Positions 46,584 through 56,347 are shown, counted from the stretch's first letter. The stretch: DNA of 64,000 bases from Paracoccus benzoatiresistens (GCF_026913015.1 NZ_JAPTYD010000010.1:1-64000); one strand, 5' to 3'. Notes: generated by a model not told the origin, from the letters alone. Numbers and translations are program-made.

Positions 46584-46654
46584 GCAGGTTATGGCATGAC
46601 AGGGAAGCGGAGGAAAATTATAATGCTGCAACCCTGTCATAACCTGCAAGTTAT
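46584..46654. promoter_or_regulatory. PcaQ-type sites between pcaD and pcaQ
   Basis: ATAACC-TGCA-AGTTAT (46639-46654) closely matches the described PcaQ box ATAACC-N4-GGTTAA. A second ATAACCTGC half-site occurs in opposite orientation at 46584-46592. The full site lies about 71-86 bases upstream of pcaD, suited for activation, and ends two bases before the pcaQ start codon, so PcaQ probably represses itself there. Confidence 0.7.
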
Positions 46655-46656
46655 CG

Positions 46657-47562
46657 ATGCTTCATTCCCACCTGCGCCTGCGCCACCTGCGCTGCTTTCT
46701 TGAAACCGCGCGCCTTGGCAGCCTGTCGGCGGCGGCCGAGACGCTGCATGTCAGCCAGCCCGCCGCATCCAAGACCATCCGCGAGCTTGAGGAGATCCTG
46801 GGCGTCCAGTTGTTTGACCGGTCCGGCCGCAAGCTGGCGCTGACCCCGGCGGGCCGGGTTTATCAGACCCATGCGGGCACGGCGCTGGCCGATCTGGAAC
46901 GCGCGCAGAAGCTGGTTCTGTCGCCTTTGCCCGAACGCCCGCGCCTGCATGTCGGCGTGTTGCCCACCGCCGCGACGGGCCTGGTGCCACGCGCGGCGCT
47001 TGCCTTTCGTGACGTCCGGCCCGACGTGCTGCTGGACGTGATGACCGGGCCGAACTGGCTGCTTTTGTCCCTGCTGCGCGAAGGGCAGCTGGATCTGGTC
47101 GTGGGCCGGATGCCGCCCGCAGGCAATACCGAGGGGTTGCGCTTCAGGCGCCTCTACTGGGAGCGGGTCGTGCCGGTGGTGCGCGCCGGCCATCCCCTTT
47201 TGCGGCAGGACTGGGACTATGCCGAGCTGGTCCATCATCCCCTGATGCTGCCGCCGGCGGGGGCGATGATCTCGGCCTCGGTGCGAAGCTGGCTGCATTC
47301 GGTCGGCATCACCGATCCGCAGCCCGCCTATGAAAACGTCTCGCTGGCCTTCGGACGAGAGGTCGTGACTCGGTCGGACACCGTCTGGTTCATATCCGAA
47401 GGCGTCGTCCGCCCCGAGATCGAGGCGGGTTCGCTGGTCATCCTGCCGATCCGCAACGAGCTTCTGGGCGGCCCGGTTGGCATATCCCTGCGCGAGGGCG
47501 ACGAGCCGTCGGCCCCGGCTCAGGCGCTGATCGCCACGCTGGAGGAGGCGGCCGGTCAGTAG
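46657..47562 (+). CDS. pcaQ: LysR-family activator PcaQ
   Basis: 301-residue LysR regulator with an N-terminal helix-turn-helix (GSLSAAAETLHVSQPAASKTIRELE, read in parts at about residues 21-45) and a periplasmic-binding-like effector domain. PcaQ activates pcaDCHGB with beta-carboxymuconate in rhizobia. The opening HLRLRHLRCFLET matches PcaQ. No ribosome site precedes the ATG because the space is occupied by the PcaQ box. Ends overlapping the pobA stop by 7 bases (convergent). Confidence 0.92.
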   Translation: MLHSHLRLRHLRCFLETARLGSLSAAAETLHVSQPAASKTIRELEEILGVQLFDRSGRKLALTPAGRVYQTHAGTALADLERAQKLVLSPLPERPRLHVGVLPTAATGLVPRAALAFRDVRPDVLLDVMTGPNWLLLSLLREGQLDLVVGRMPPAGNTEGLRFRRLYWERVVPVVRAGHPLLRQDWDYAELVHHPLMLPPAGAMISASVRSWLHSVGITDPQPAYENVSLAFGREVVTRSDTVWFISEGVVRPEIEAGSLVILPIRNELLGGPVGISLREGDEPSAPAQALIATLEEAAGQ

Positions 47563-48722
47563 GGCAGGCCCACATAGTTTTCGGCCAGGTCGCGCTGCGC
47601 CGTTTCGGATTCCGCCAGATGGGCCAGCGTAGCGCGGCGCATCTGGGCGGCGAAGCTGTCCTCGTCGTCGAAGCGGTGCAGCATCATCGTCATCTGCCAG
47701 CTGAAGCGCATCGCCTTCCAGATGCGGCGCAGGGCGCGGCCGGAATAGGCATCGATGCCGGATTCGTCACCCTTCAGCGCCGCGATCAGCGCCTGGTGCA
47801 GATAGAAGACATCCGACACGGCAAGGTTCAGCCCCTTGGCCCCGGTCGGCGGCACGATATGGGCGGCGTCGCCCACAAGGAACAGCCGACCCCATCGCAG
47901 CGGCTCGCTGACGAAGCTGCGCAGGGGTGCGATCGACTTTTCGATCGACGGCCCCGTCACCAGCCGCGCCGCGGCATCCGAGGGGATGCGGCGCCTGAAC
48001 TCGGCCCAGAAGCGGTCGTCCGGCCAGTCCTCGACCCGGTCGGTCAGCGGAACCTGGACGTAGTAGCGCACCAGGCCTTCGTTGCGCATCGAAGCCAGGG
48101 CAAAGCCATGGGGTGAATTGGCATAGATCAGTTCGTCCGCGACAGGGGGCGTGCGCGACAGGATGCCCAGCCAGCCGAAGGGATAGACGCGTTCGAACTC
48201 GCACCGCTTCGCCTCGGGGATGGTCTTGCGGGAAACGCCGTGGAAGCCGTCGCAGCCAGCGACATAGGCGCAGCCCAGGCGGTGCTGTTGGCCATCCAGC
48301 GTGTATTCCACCGACGCCTGCGGGCCGTCCAGGTCCAGGATGCGCACATCCTGCACGCCATGGATGATCGTCGTGCCCATGGCGTCCTGCGCCCGGTACA
48401 GATCCTGCGTCACCTCGGTCTGGCCATAGACCATGACCTGCTTGCCGGTCAGGGCCCTGAAATCGATATGGACCACCATGTCGGCGTCGGTGATCAGCGT
48501 GCCGTCATGGGGGATGCCCTCGGCGTCCATGCGCGCGCCGACGCCCGCCTCGCGCAGCATCTCGACGCTGCCCCATTCCAGGATGCCGGCACGGATGCGC
48601 GACAGGACATGGTCGCGCGTGCTGCGCTCCAGGATCACCGTGGCGACGCCCGCACGGTTCAGCAGTTGCGACAGAAGCAGGCCCGATGGCCCGGCGCCGA
48701 TGATGACGACCTGCGTATCCAT
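47556..48722 (-). CDS. pobA: 4-hydroxybenzoate 3-monooxygenase
   Basis: 388-residue FAD hydroxylase forming protocatechuate from 4-hydroxybenzoate with NAD(P)H and oxygen. FAD motif VVIIGAGPSGLLLSQLL (about 5-21), the DG motif AGCDGFHGVSR, and GDAAHIVPPTGAKGLNLA (about 284-301). Length matches PobA. Monocistronic, divergent from an AraC-type regulator. Confidence 0.95.
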   Translation of the reverse strand: MDTQVVIIGAGPSGLLLSQLLNRAGVATVILERSTRDHVLSRIRAGILEWGSVEMLREAGVGARMDAEGIPHDGTLITDADMVVHIDFRALTGKQVMVYGQTEVTQDLYRAQDAMGTTIIHGVQDVRILDLDGPQASVEYTLDGQQHRLGCAYVAGCDGFHGVSRKTIPEAKRCEFERVYPFGWLGILSRTPPVADELIYANSPHGFALASMRNEGLVRYYVQVPLTDRVEDWPDDRFWAEFRRRIPSDAAARLVTGPSIEKSIAPLRSFVSEPLRWGRLFLVGDAAHIVPPTGAKGLNLAVSDVFYLHQALIAALKGDESGIDAYSGRALRRIWKAMRFSWQMTMMLHRFDDEDSFAAQMRRATLAHLAESETAQRDLAENYVGLPY

Positions 48723-48816
48723 GATGATCTTCCCGTTCCGTGCCCTGGCCGTTCTCTAGCGCAGGCTGCGGGGGGCACGAATGGACGGGCGCGGCATGAG
48801 ATGGTATTTTTCGTGC

Positions 48817-49668
48817 ATGAGCGCGCGATTGCAGATCCCCATCTTCAGCCTGTTTGGCGAAACGGAAGCCTTTCCCGACGTCGTTCACTGCGAACGGATC
48901 TGGGACCGGGCGCGGCTGCATGACTGGGTGATCGCCCCGCATCGGCACCGGGACATGGCGCAGCTTTTCGTCATGCGGCGGGGCAGCGCCGAGGTTTGCA
49001 TCGACGGGGAAACCGAGATGATGCGCGACGGCGAATTTCTGTTCCTGCCGGCAGGTTTCGTGCATGGCTTCAAGTTCGGCATGGGCAGCGAAGGGCTGGT
49101 CCTGTCCTTTCCGCTCAGCATCCTTTCGGGCGTGGCCTCGGCTTTTGGCGACATGGCGCACCACCTGTCACGGCCGTTCCGCCGGCGCGCAGGGGAACGT
49201 GTCGCGGAACTGGCGGGGCAGATCCACCACGCCTTCCGCGACCCGGGACATTTCCGCGCCGGGCTTCTGGTCGCGTTGTCGCAGGCTCTGCTGATCTCGG
49301 TCGCGGAAATCGCGGCGCGGGGCGGGCAGGCGGCCGAGCCCCTGGCGCGCCGCAGGATGCTGGAATTCGAAAGGCTGATCGCGCAGAACATGGACAAGGG
49401 CTGGGGCACGGCCGATTATGCCTCGGCGCTTGCGGTCACGCCGGGGCATCTGAGCCGCATCTGCCGGATGGCGACAGGCCAGGGCGCTTCGCGGCATATC
49501 GAGACCGTGCTGATGACGGAAGCGCGGCGGCTTCTGGCCTTCACCCGCCTGCATGTGGCCGAGGTCGGCTATCGCCTTGGCTTCGACGACCCCCCGTATT
49601 TCTCGCGCCGTTTCCGCCTGGCCACCGGCGAGACGCCTTCGGCCTATCGGGCGCGTTTCAACGGCTGA
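48817..49668 (+). CDS. pobR: AraC-family regulator of pobA
   Basis: 283-residue AraC/XylS regulator: N-terminal cupin-like sensor (about 30-130, HRHRDMAQLFVM) and two C-terminal helix-turn-helices (about 190-283, with RLGFDDPPYFSRRFRLATGETPSAYR as the typical end). AraC-type activators of pobA are known in several proteobacteria; divergence from pobA supports that role. The ATG at 48817 is preferred because 48781-48815 looks like promoter DNA, but earlier ATGs at 48781 and 48796 are in frame. Confidence 0.82.
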   Translation: MSARLQIPIFSLFGETEAFPDVVHCERIWDRARLHDWVIAPHRHRDMAQLFVMRRGSAEVCIDGETEMMRDGEFLFLPAGFVHGFKFGMGSEGLVLSFPLSILSGVASAFGDMAHHLSRPFRRRAGERVAELAGQIHHAFRDPGHFRAGLLVALSQALLISVAEIAARGGQAAEPLARRRMLEFERLIAQNMDKGWGTADYASALAVTPGHLSRICRMATGQGASRHIETVLMTEARRLLAFTRLHVAEVGYRLGFDDPPYFSRRFRLATGETPSAYRARFNG

Positions 49669-49701
49669 GCTTCAGGCTTCATGGGCGCCAAGCCCGACCC
49701 G

Positions 49702-50643
49702 TCATGTGCCATGGCCGGTGCCCAGTGCGCGAACGTTGTTGGCGGAAAGCCAGTCCGGATTTTCGGCATACATGTCACGGATGAGCTGCTTGACCAGATC
49801 GATGTAGCGCGACGTATCGCCCGCCCGGTGATTGAGGATGACCGGAGAGGTCGCTTCCGGGTTCTCGATGACCCGATACTGGACGTCCGACCGCATCTGC
49901 CGTGCGGATGACGGTATCAGGCAGATGCCCGACTCGGCGGCGACCAGGCCAAGCGCGGTCTGGATCTCGCGCACTTCCAGCACATCCCCCGGGCGCACGT
50001 CGGCGTTCTGCAGCAGACTCATGACCTGGTCGGCATAGCTGGGACGCGGTTCCTTGGGATAGATGATCAGCTTCTGCCCCGCCAATGCAGCCAGCGGCAG
50101 CGGCAAGGGATCCCGCGCCAGGGGCGTATCCCGGGGCAGGGCGGCCACAAGCCGCTCCTCGCGCAGGACGGTGCCGACGACGTTCGGATCGCCATGCTTG
50201 AGACGGCCGAAGCCTATGTCGATGCGCCCTTCCTTCAGCGCGGGGATCTGCTGGACCGACAGCAGTTCAAGCAGCTGGATGTCCAGTTCAGGCGCATTCT
50301 GCCGCAGCTTCCTGACCAGCAGCGGCAAGCCGCCATACAGGGTCGATGCCACGAAGCCGATGGACAGCACGCGGTTGCGGTTCATGCCCACACGGCGCGT
50401 CGCATCCTTCATCTGATCGACGCGCCCCAGCACCTGAAGCGCCTGTTCATAGAACAGCCGTCCCGCATCGGTCAGCTTGACCGGGCGGCTTTTGCGGACG
50501 ATCAGCACCACGCCCAGCTCCTCCTCCAGAAGCTGGATCTGGCGGCTCAGCGGAGGCTGGGCGATATGCAGAATCTCGGCCGCGCGGGTAAAGTTGCGCT
50601 CGTTCGCGACGGCGACGAAATAGCGCATTTGCCGTAGGTCCAT
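49702..50643 (-). CDS. catR: LysR-family regulator CatR/BenM-like
   Basis: 313-residue LysR protein of the CatR/BenM/CatM group, opening MDLRQMRYFVAVANERNFT with helix-turn-helix about 18-37 (AAEILHIAQPPLSRQIQ). The group senses cis,cis-muconate (and benzoate for BenM) and activates cat and ben genes. Divergent from catB over a 167-bp gap containing an exact ATAC-N7-GTAT dyad. The end lies 33 bases from the convergent pobR. Confidence 0.92.
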   Translation of the reverse strand: MDLRQMRYFVAVANERNFTRAAEILHIAQPPLSRQIQLLEEELGVVLIVRKSRPVKLTDAGRLFYEQALQVLGRVDQMKDATRRVGMNRNRVLSIGFVASTLYGGLPLLVRKLRQNAPELDIQLLELLSVQQIPALKEGRIDIGFGRLKHGDPNVVGTVLREERLVAALPRDTPLARDPLPLPLAALAGQKLIIYPKEPRPSYADQVMSLLQNADVRPGDVLEVREIQTALGLVAAESGICLIPSSARQMRSDVQYRVIENPEATSPVILNHRAGDTSRYIDLVKQLIRDMYAENPDWLSANNVRALGTGHGT

Positions 50644-50683
50644 GGTGATTCCCCAGGGCTTGCGGGTCGAAAATTACACCTGT

Positions 50684-50754
50684 TCAGGGTATCCTGAAGC
50701 GCGGCAACTTGCTGATTGGTCCCGTATTCTTGATCTTAATACCCTCAGGGTATC
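50684..50754. promoter_or_regulatory. CatR/BenM operator region upstream of catB
   Basis: Perfect dyad ATACCC-TCA-GGGTAT (50739-50753), containing the BenM/CatM consensus ATAC-N7-GTAT. Its right part TCAGGGTATC (50745-50754) recurs at 50684-50693, 61 bp upstream, with only a half-site there. The pair fits the strong-site plus weak-site layout of LysR promoters. Confidence 0.75.
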
Positions 50755-50810
50755 GCTGCAAACGCAAATGGTCTTGGACGCGGGGCGGCGGAAAAAGGCA
50801 ATCTTTGCCC

Positions 50811-51998
50811 ATGAACCAGCCATATGTCCCCCTTGCCATATCCTCTGCCGCCGCACCCGTCGTGACGCGGGTCGAGACGGTGATCCTGGATCTGCCCACC
50901 ATTCGCCCGCACAAGCTGTCGGTCGCGACCATGAACGGCCAGGTGCTGACCTTGGTGCGCATCCATTGCAGCGACGGGATCGTGGGCATCGGCGAATGCA
51001 CCACCATCGGCGGCCTCGCCTATGGCGGGGAAAGCCCCGAAAGCATGAAGACCAACATCGATACCTGGTTCGCGCCGGTCATGATGGGCCAGGACGCCAC
51101 GCGGGTGCAGGCGCTCATGGCGCGTATCGGCAAGATGGTGCGCGAGAACCGCTTCGCCAAGTCCGCCGTGGAATGCGCGCTGCTGGACGCCCATGGCAAG
51201 CGCCTTGGACTGCCCGTCAGCGAACTGCTGGGCGGGCGGCGGCGCGACCGGCTGCCGGTCGCCTGGACGCTGGCCTCGGGCGACACCGCCCGTGACATTG
51301 GCGAAGCCGAGCGGATGCTGGATCTGCGCCGCCACCGGGTCTTCAAGCTGAAGATCGGCGCGCGTTCCATCCGCGAGGACATCGCCCATGTGGCCGCCAT
51401 CAAGGCCGCGCTTGGCGACCGCGCGGCGGTGCGCGTCGATGTGAACATGGCCTGGTCCGAGGGCGACGCCGCCTTCGGCATGGCCGCCTTGGCCGATGCG
51501 GGCTGCGACTTGGTGGAACAGCCGGTCGCCTCCACCGCCGCGCTTTCCCGGCTGGTGCGCCGCTTCCCCGTGGCGCTGATGGCCGATGAATCCCTGACCG
51601 GCCCCGAAAGCGCCTTCGAGATCGCGCGCAACCAGGGCGCCGACGTCTTTGCCGTGAAACTGGAACAAAGCGGCGGCGCCTTCAATGCCCTGCGCGTCGC
51701 GGCGATTGCCGATGCGGCAGGGATCGGGCTTTACGGCGGCACCATGCTGGAAGGCGCGGTGGGCACCGTGATCTCGGCCCATGCCTTCGCGACCTTCGCC
51801 AACCTGCAATGGGGCACCGAACTGTTCGGCCCCCTGCTGCTGACCGAGGACATCCTGGCCGAGCCCCTGGACTACAGCGGCTTCGAACTGACGGTTCCCG
51901 GCGGCCCCGGCCTGGGCGTGACGCTGGACGAGGATCGCGTGGCCTTCTTCGCCCGCGACGGCATCCGCAAGACGATCAGCCTGCCCGGAAAGGTGTGA
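50811..51998 (+). CDS. catB: Muconate cycloisomerase
   Basis: 395-residue enolase-superfamily enzyme converting cis,cis-muconate to muconolactone with a divalent metal. Catalytic Lys pair in FKLKIGA (about 180-186), metal ligands in VRVDVNMAW (Asp near 209), VEQPV and ADESLTGP. Full length. First gene of a long unidirectional run catBCA-benABCDK-catD. Ribosome site weak (AAGG about 11 bases away). Confidence 0.95.
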   Translation: MNQPYVPLAISSAAAPVVTRVETVILDLPTIRPHKLSVATMNGQVLTLVRIHCSDGIVGIGECTTIGGLAYGGESPESMKTNIDTWFAPVMMGQDATRVQALMARIGKMVRENRFAKSAVECALLDAHGKRLGLPVSELLGGRRRDRLPVAWTLASGDTARDIGEAERMLDLRRHRVFKLKIGARSIREDIAHVAAIKAALGDRAAVRVDVNMAWSEGDAAFGMAALADAGCDLVEQPVASTAALSRLVRRFPVALMADESLTGPESAFEIARNQGADVFAVKLEQSGGAFNALRVAAIADAAGIGLYGGTMLEGAVGTVISAHAFATFANLQWGTELFGPLLLTEDILAEPLDYSGFELTVPGGPGLGVTLDEDRVAFFARDGIRKTISLPGKV

Positions 51999-52000
51999 CC

Positions 52001-52291
52001 ATGCTGTTCCACGTGATCATGGACGTGAAGATCCCGCGCGACCTGCCCGCCGACGAACGCGCGGACATCCTGGCCCGGGAAAAGGCCTATTCGCAGGATC
52101 TGCAGCGCCAGGGCAAATGGCGCCACATCTGGCGGATGGCCGGGCAATACGCGAATGTCAGCATCTTCGATGTCCGCGACAATGCCGAACTGCACGACAT
52201 CCTGTCGGGCCTGCCCTTGTTTCCCTTCATGGAGATCAGGGTCACGCCGCTGCTGCGCCACCCGTCCGCCATCCGCGAGGATGACACCTGA
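52001..52291 (+). CDS. catC: Muconolactone delta-isomerase
   Basis: 96-residue ferredoxin-like-fold isomerase forming 3-oxoadipate enol-lactone from muconolactone. Family opening MLFHVIMDVKIPRDLP and SIFDVRDNAELHDILSGLPLFPFM. Two bases after catB, GTGTGACC spacing, so co-translated. Confidence 0.96.
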   Translation: MLFHVIMDVKIPRDLPADERADILAREKAYSQDLQRQGKWRHIWRMAGQYANVSIFDVRDNAELHDILSGLPLFPFMEIRVTPLLRHPSAIREDDT

Positions 52292-52361
52292 AGCCATCCG
52301 GTCGGGACGGCAGAGGGAGCCAGCCCGCCCAGTTTCCAAGCCAATCCAGGAGGAGAGAAGA

Positions 52362-53300
52362 ATGACCGTCAAGATTTTCGACCGCCCCGATGTGCAGGAG
52401 TTCCTGAAGGAACTCAGCGGGATGAACAACAACGATGGCGATCCGCGCATGAAGCAGATCGTGCATCGGCTGATGTCGGACCTGTTCCGGGCCATCGACG
52501 ACCTGGACATCACCCCCGACGAATACTGGACCGGCGTGGCCTGGCTGAACGACCTGGGCGCCGCCGGTCAGGCGGGCCTGATCTCGCCGGGCTTGGGGAT
52601 CGACCATTTCCTGGACGAGCGTCTGGACGCCATCGACGCCGAACTGGGGATCGAAAACCCGACCCCGCGCACCATCGAAGGCCCGCTTTATGTGGCCGGC
52701 GCGCCGGAATCAGTGGGCTTTGCGCGGCTGGATGACGGCACCGACACCAATGGTCACACGCTGGTCATGCACGGCACCGTCCACGGGGCCGACGGCAAGC
52801 CGCTGGTCGGTGCCAAGGTCGAGGTCTGGCACTGCGACACGCGCGGCTTCTATTCCCACTTCGACCCGACCGGCAAGCAGGCGCCCTTCAACATGCGCCG
52901 CACGATCATCACCGATGACAACGGCCGCTACAAGTTCCAGAGCATCCTGCCCAGCGGCTATGGCGTGCCCCCCGGCAGCCCGACCGAGAAGGTACTGACC
53001 GCGCTTGGCCGCCACGGCCAGCGTCCGGCTCATATCCACTTCTTCGTCAGCGCCGACGATCACCGCAAGCTGACCACCCAGATCAACATCGAGGGCGATC
53101 CGCTGATCGACGACGATTTCGCCTATGCGACACGCGAGGGCCTGGTCCCCCACGTCATCGAGCGCACGGACGAGGACAGCATCCACGCGAATGGCCTGAA
53201 CGGTCCCTTCGCCGAGATCTGCTTCGACATCCACCTGACCGCGCTGATCGACGGCGTGGACAACCAGGTCAACGAACAGCGCCGCCGCGCCGCCGCCTGA
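52362..53300 (+). CDS. catA: Catechol 1,2-dioxygenase
   Basis: 312-residue intradiol dioxygenase opening catechol to cis,cis-muconate with Fe(III). N-terminal linker domain (about 1-105), catalytic domain with VEVWHCDTRGFYSHFD (Tyr ligand), YKFQSILPSGYG (Tyr ligand) and GQRPAHIHFFV (His pair). AGGAGG before the ATG. Follows catC by 70 bases; a strong hairpin separates it from benA. Confidence 0.96.
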   Translation: MTVKIFDRPDVQEFLKELSGMNNNDGDPRMKQIVHRLMSDLFRAIDDLDITPDEYWTGVAWLNDLGAAGQAGLISPGLGIDHFLDERLDAIDAELGIENPTPRTIEGPLYVAGAPESVGFARLDDGTDTNGHTLVMHGTVHGADGKPLVGAKVEVWHCDTRGFYSHFDPTGKQAPFNMRRTIITDDNGRYKFQSILPSGYGVPPGSPTEKVLTALGRHGQRPAHIHFFVSADDHRKLTTQINIEGDPLIDDDFAYATREGLVPHVIERTDEDSIHANGLNGPFAEICFDIHLTALIDGVDNQVNEQRRRAAA

Positions 53301-53309
53301 GCGGCGTCC

Positions 53310-53341
53310 CTGGGCGGCCCCCGGGAGGGAGGGCCGCCCAG
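53310..53341 (+). terminator. GC-rich hairpin between catA and benA
   Basis: Perfect 11-bp stem CTGGGCGGCCC/GGGCCGCCCAG with a 10-nt loop, 9 bases after the catA stop. No U tract follows, so rather an mRNA-stabilising or partial termination element adjusting ben relative to cat expression than a full terminator. Confidence 0.45.
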
Positions 53342-53411
53342 CCCCACCCATCCTTTCATCACCGCATCATGGCAGGGGCCAGGCCGCGCCGCCCCTGGAG
53401 GAGGAGAACGC

Positions 53412-54770
53412 ATGTCCGCGATCATCGAAAAGGCCCGCGATCTGGATCATCTGCTGGCCGTTGCCGTGCAGGACGATGCCGAGGCAGGCCTGTTCCGCTG
53501 CCGCCGCGACATCTTCACGAACGAGGATCTGTTCGCGCTGGAGATGAAGCACATCTTCGAAGGCAACTGGGTCTATCTGGCGCATGAAAGCCAGATTCCG
53601 GAAATCAACGACTATTACACCACCTGGATCGGCCGCCAGCCGGTCGTCATCACCCGCGACAAGACCGGCGCGCTGAACGCGGTCATCAACGCCTGTGCCC
53701 ACAAGGGCGCGATGCTTTGCCGCCGCAAGCAGGGCAACAAGGGCAGCTTCACCTGCCCGTTCCACGGCTGGACGTTTTCGAACACCGGCAAGCTGCTCAA
53801 GGTCAAGGACGCCAAGACCACGCAATATCCCGACGGGTTTGCCAAGGACGGCTCGCACGACCTGACCCGGGTGGCGCGGTTTGAAAGCTATCGCGGCTTC
53901 CTGTTCGGCAGCCTGAACCCCGACGTGGCCCCGCTGGAGGAATACCTCGGCGAAACCACCGTGATCATCGACCAGATCGTCGATCAGGCCCCCGAGGGGC
54001 TGGAAGTGCTGCGGGGCAATTCGTCCTACATCTACGACGGCAATTGGAAGTTGCAGATGGAAAACGGCTGCGACGGCTATCACGTGAGCTCCGTCCACTG
54101 GAACTATGCCACGACCATGGACCGGCGCAGCGAAACCGGCACCAAGGCTGTGGATGCCAACAGCTGGAGCAAGTCGGTCGCGGGCGTCTATGGGTTCGAC
54201 AACGGCCATATCCTGCTGTGGACCAACACGAAGAACCCCGAGGTTCGCCCGGTCTGGAACCGCCGCGAGGAAATCGCCGCCCGCCTGGGCGAGGACAAGG
54301 CGGGCTTCATCGTCAACCAGACGCGCAACCTGTGCCTTTATCCGAACGTGTTCCTGATGGACCAGTTCAGCACGCAGATCCGCGTCGTCCGCCCGCTGTC
54401 GGTGGACAAGACCGAGGTCACCATCTTCTGCTTCGCCCCCAAGGGCGAAAGCGCCGGGGAACGCGCCACCCGCATCCGCCAGTACGAGGATTTCTTCAAC
54501 GTCTCGGGCATGGGGACGTCCGACGACCTCGAGGAATTCCGCGCCTGCCAGACGGCCTATGCGGGCAGCGTGGCCCTGTGGAACGACATGTCGCGCGGCG
54601 CGCCCCTGTGGATCCACGGCCCGGACGAGAACGCCCGCCGCATGGGCCTGAACCCGCTGATCTCGGGCGAACGCAGCGAGGACGAGGGGCTGTTCGTCTG
54701 CCAGCACGAATACTGGGCCAGGGTCATGCGCGACGCGCTGGCCACCGAAAAGCAGGGGGAAGTGGCATGA
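53412..54770 (+). CDS. benA: Benzoate 1,2-dioxygenase large subunit
   Basis: 452-residue alpha subunit of the Rieske dioxygenase that forms benzoate cis-diol. Rieske ligands CAHKG (about 96-100) and CPFHGW (about 116-121); mononuclear iron site in the [10 protein letters not shown] stretch (about 217-226). Strong GGAGGAGG ribosome site. Stop overlaps the benB start. Confidence 0.96.
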   Translation: MSAIIEKARDLDHLLAVAVQDDAEAGLFRCRRDIFTNEDLFALEMKHIFEGNWVYLAHESQIPEINDYYTTWIGRQPVVITRDKTGALNAVINACAHKGAMLCRRKQGNKGSFTCPFHGWTFSNTGKLLKVKDAKTTQYPDGFAKDGSHDLTRVARFESYRGFLFGSLNPDVAPLEEYLGETTVIIDQIVDQAPEGLEVLRGNSSYIYDGNWKLQMENGCDGYHVSSVHWNYATTMDRRSETGTKAVDANSWSKSVAGVYGFDNGHILLWTNTKNPEVRPVWNRREEIAARLGEDKAGFIVNQTRNLCLYPNVFLMDQFSTQIRVVRPLSVDKTEVTIFCFAPKGESAGERATRIRQYEDFFNVSGMGTSDDLEEFRACQTAYAGSVALWNDMSRGAPLWIHGPDENARRMGLNPLISGERSEDEGLFVCQHEYWARVMRDALATEKQGEVA

Positions 54771-55279
54771 GCCTTGATCACACCATCACCAGCAGCCTGG
54801 ATTACAACGCCATCTGCGCCTTCCTGTATCGCGAGGCGCGCCTGCTGGACGACCGGCAATGGGACGACTGGCTGACCTGCTATGCGCCCGACGTGACCTA
54901 CTGGATGCCCGCCTGGGACGACAACGACCAGACGACCGATGATCCGCAGTCCCAGATCTCGCTGATCTACTATCCCAGTCGCGACGGTCTGGAAGACCGC
55001 GTCTTCCGCATCAAGACCGAACGGTCGGGCGCATCCACGCCCGAGCCGCGCACCAGCCACGCCGTCCTGAACGTCGAGATCGTCGCGGACCGCGGGGCCG
55101 AGGTGGATGTCCGCTACAACTTCCACACGCTGAACCACCGCTACAAGACCACCGACCAGTTCTTCGGGACCATGTTCGTGACCCTGCGCCGGGACGGCGA
55201 CGGCCTGCTGATCGCGGCCAAGAAGATCGTCCTGAAGAACGACTACATCCGCCAGGTCATCGACGTCTATCACGTCTGA
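54767..55279 (+). CDS. benB: Benzoate 1,2-dioxygenase small subunit
   Basis: 170-residue beta subunit with NTF2-like fold, structural partner of BenA. Motifs [18 protein letters not shown] and the C-terminal [14 protein letters not shown]. Overlaps benA by 4 bases and precedes benC by 39. Confidence 0.95.
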   Translation: MSLDHTITSSLDYNAICAFLYREARLLDDRQWDDWLTCYAPDVTYWMPAWDDNDQTTDDPQSQISLIYYPSRDGLEDRVFRIKTERSGASTPEPRTSHAVLNVEIVADRGAEVDVRYNFHTLNHRYKTTDQFFGTMFVTLRRDGDGLLIAAKKIVLKNDYIRQVIDVYHV

Positions 55280-55318
55280 CGGCCGCCAGACCCGCACAAC
55301 CGCAAGGAGGAGGCGACC

Positions 55319-56347
55319 ATGTGCTACAGGATCGCACTGAACTTCGAGGACGGCGTGACCCGCTTCGTCGATTGCAAGAAAGGCGAGAAGGTTCTCGATG
55401 CCGCCTTCCGCAACAAGATCAACCTGCCGATGGACTGTTCGGACGGCGTCTGCGGCACCTGCAAATGCAGGGCCGAAAGCGGCGCCTATGACCTGGGCGA
55501 GGACTACATCGAGGACGCCCTGACCGAGGACGAGGCCGCCGAAGGCCTTGTCCTGATTTGCCAGATGGTGCCGTCCTCCGATTGCGTGCTGTCGGTGCCG
55601 GTGACGGCGGCATCGTGCAAGACGGGACAGCAAACCTTTGCGGCGACCGTCACGCGGATCGAACCGCATCACGACGCGGCCGTGGTGCTGGAACTGTCCG
55701 TGGACGACGGCGACGCCGCCCCCGCCTTCCTGCCCGGCCAGTATGTCAACATCGACGTGCCGGGCAGTGGCGGGCACCGGTCCTATTCCTTCAGCTCGGC
55801 TCCCGGGGAACATCGGCTTGGCTTCCTGATCAAGAAAATCCCCGACGGGCTGATGGGCAACTGGCTGGCCCGCGCCAAGGCGGGCGACCGGCTGACCCTG
55901 ACCGGCCCGATGGGCAGCTTCTACCTGCGCGAGGGTGACGGCCCGCTGCTGTTCTTGGCGGGCGGCACCGGGCTTGCGCCCTTCCTGTCGATGCTGGAGG
56001 TGCTGGCCCGGGCCGGGTCGCGGCGCCACATCCACCTGATCTATGGCGTGACGCGCGATCTGGATCTGGTGCTGGTGGATCAGCTTGCCGGATATGCCAG
56101 CCGCCTGCCGAACTTCACCTTCGCGACCGTTGTGGCTGACCCGGCCTCGGACCACCCGCGCAAGGGCTGGGTCACCCAGCACATGCCGGATGAGATACTG
56201 GCCGGTCCGGGGGTCGAGGTCTATCTCTGCGGTCCTCCGCCGATGGTCGATGCCGTGCGGCATTATCTGGACGAACAGGGCATCAGGCCCGCCAGCTTCC
56301 ATTACGAGAAGTTCACCCCGAACCTGCCCCTGAAGGCCACCGCATGA
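55319..56347 (+). CDS. benC: Benzoate 1,2-dioxygenase electron-transfer component
   Basis: 342-residue reductase passing electrons from NADH to BenAB. N-terminal plant-type 2Fe-2S domain with CSDGVCGTCKC (about 41-51) and Cys in LICQM (about 81), FAD domain with RSYSFSSAPGE, and NAD domain with FLAGGTGLAPFLSML and CGPPPMVDAV. GGAGGAGG ribosome site; stop overlaps benD by 4 bases. Confidence 0.96.
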   Translation: MCYRIALNFEDGVTRFVDCKKGEKVLDAAFRNKINLPMDCSDGVCGTCKCRAESGAYDLGEDYIEDALTEDEAAEGLVLICQMVPSSDCVLSVPVTAASCKTGQQTFAATVTRIEPHHDAAVVLELSVDDGDAAPAFLPGQYVNIDVPGSGGHRSYSFSSAPGEHRLGFLIKKIPDGLMGNWLARAKAGDRLTLTGPMGSFYLREGDGPLLFLAGGTGLAPFLSMLEVLARAGSRRHIHLIYGVTRDLDLVLVDQLAGYASRLPNFTFATVVADPASDHPRKGWVTQHMPDEILAGPGVEVYLCGPPPMVDAVRHYLDEQGIRPASFHYEKFTPNLPLKATA

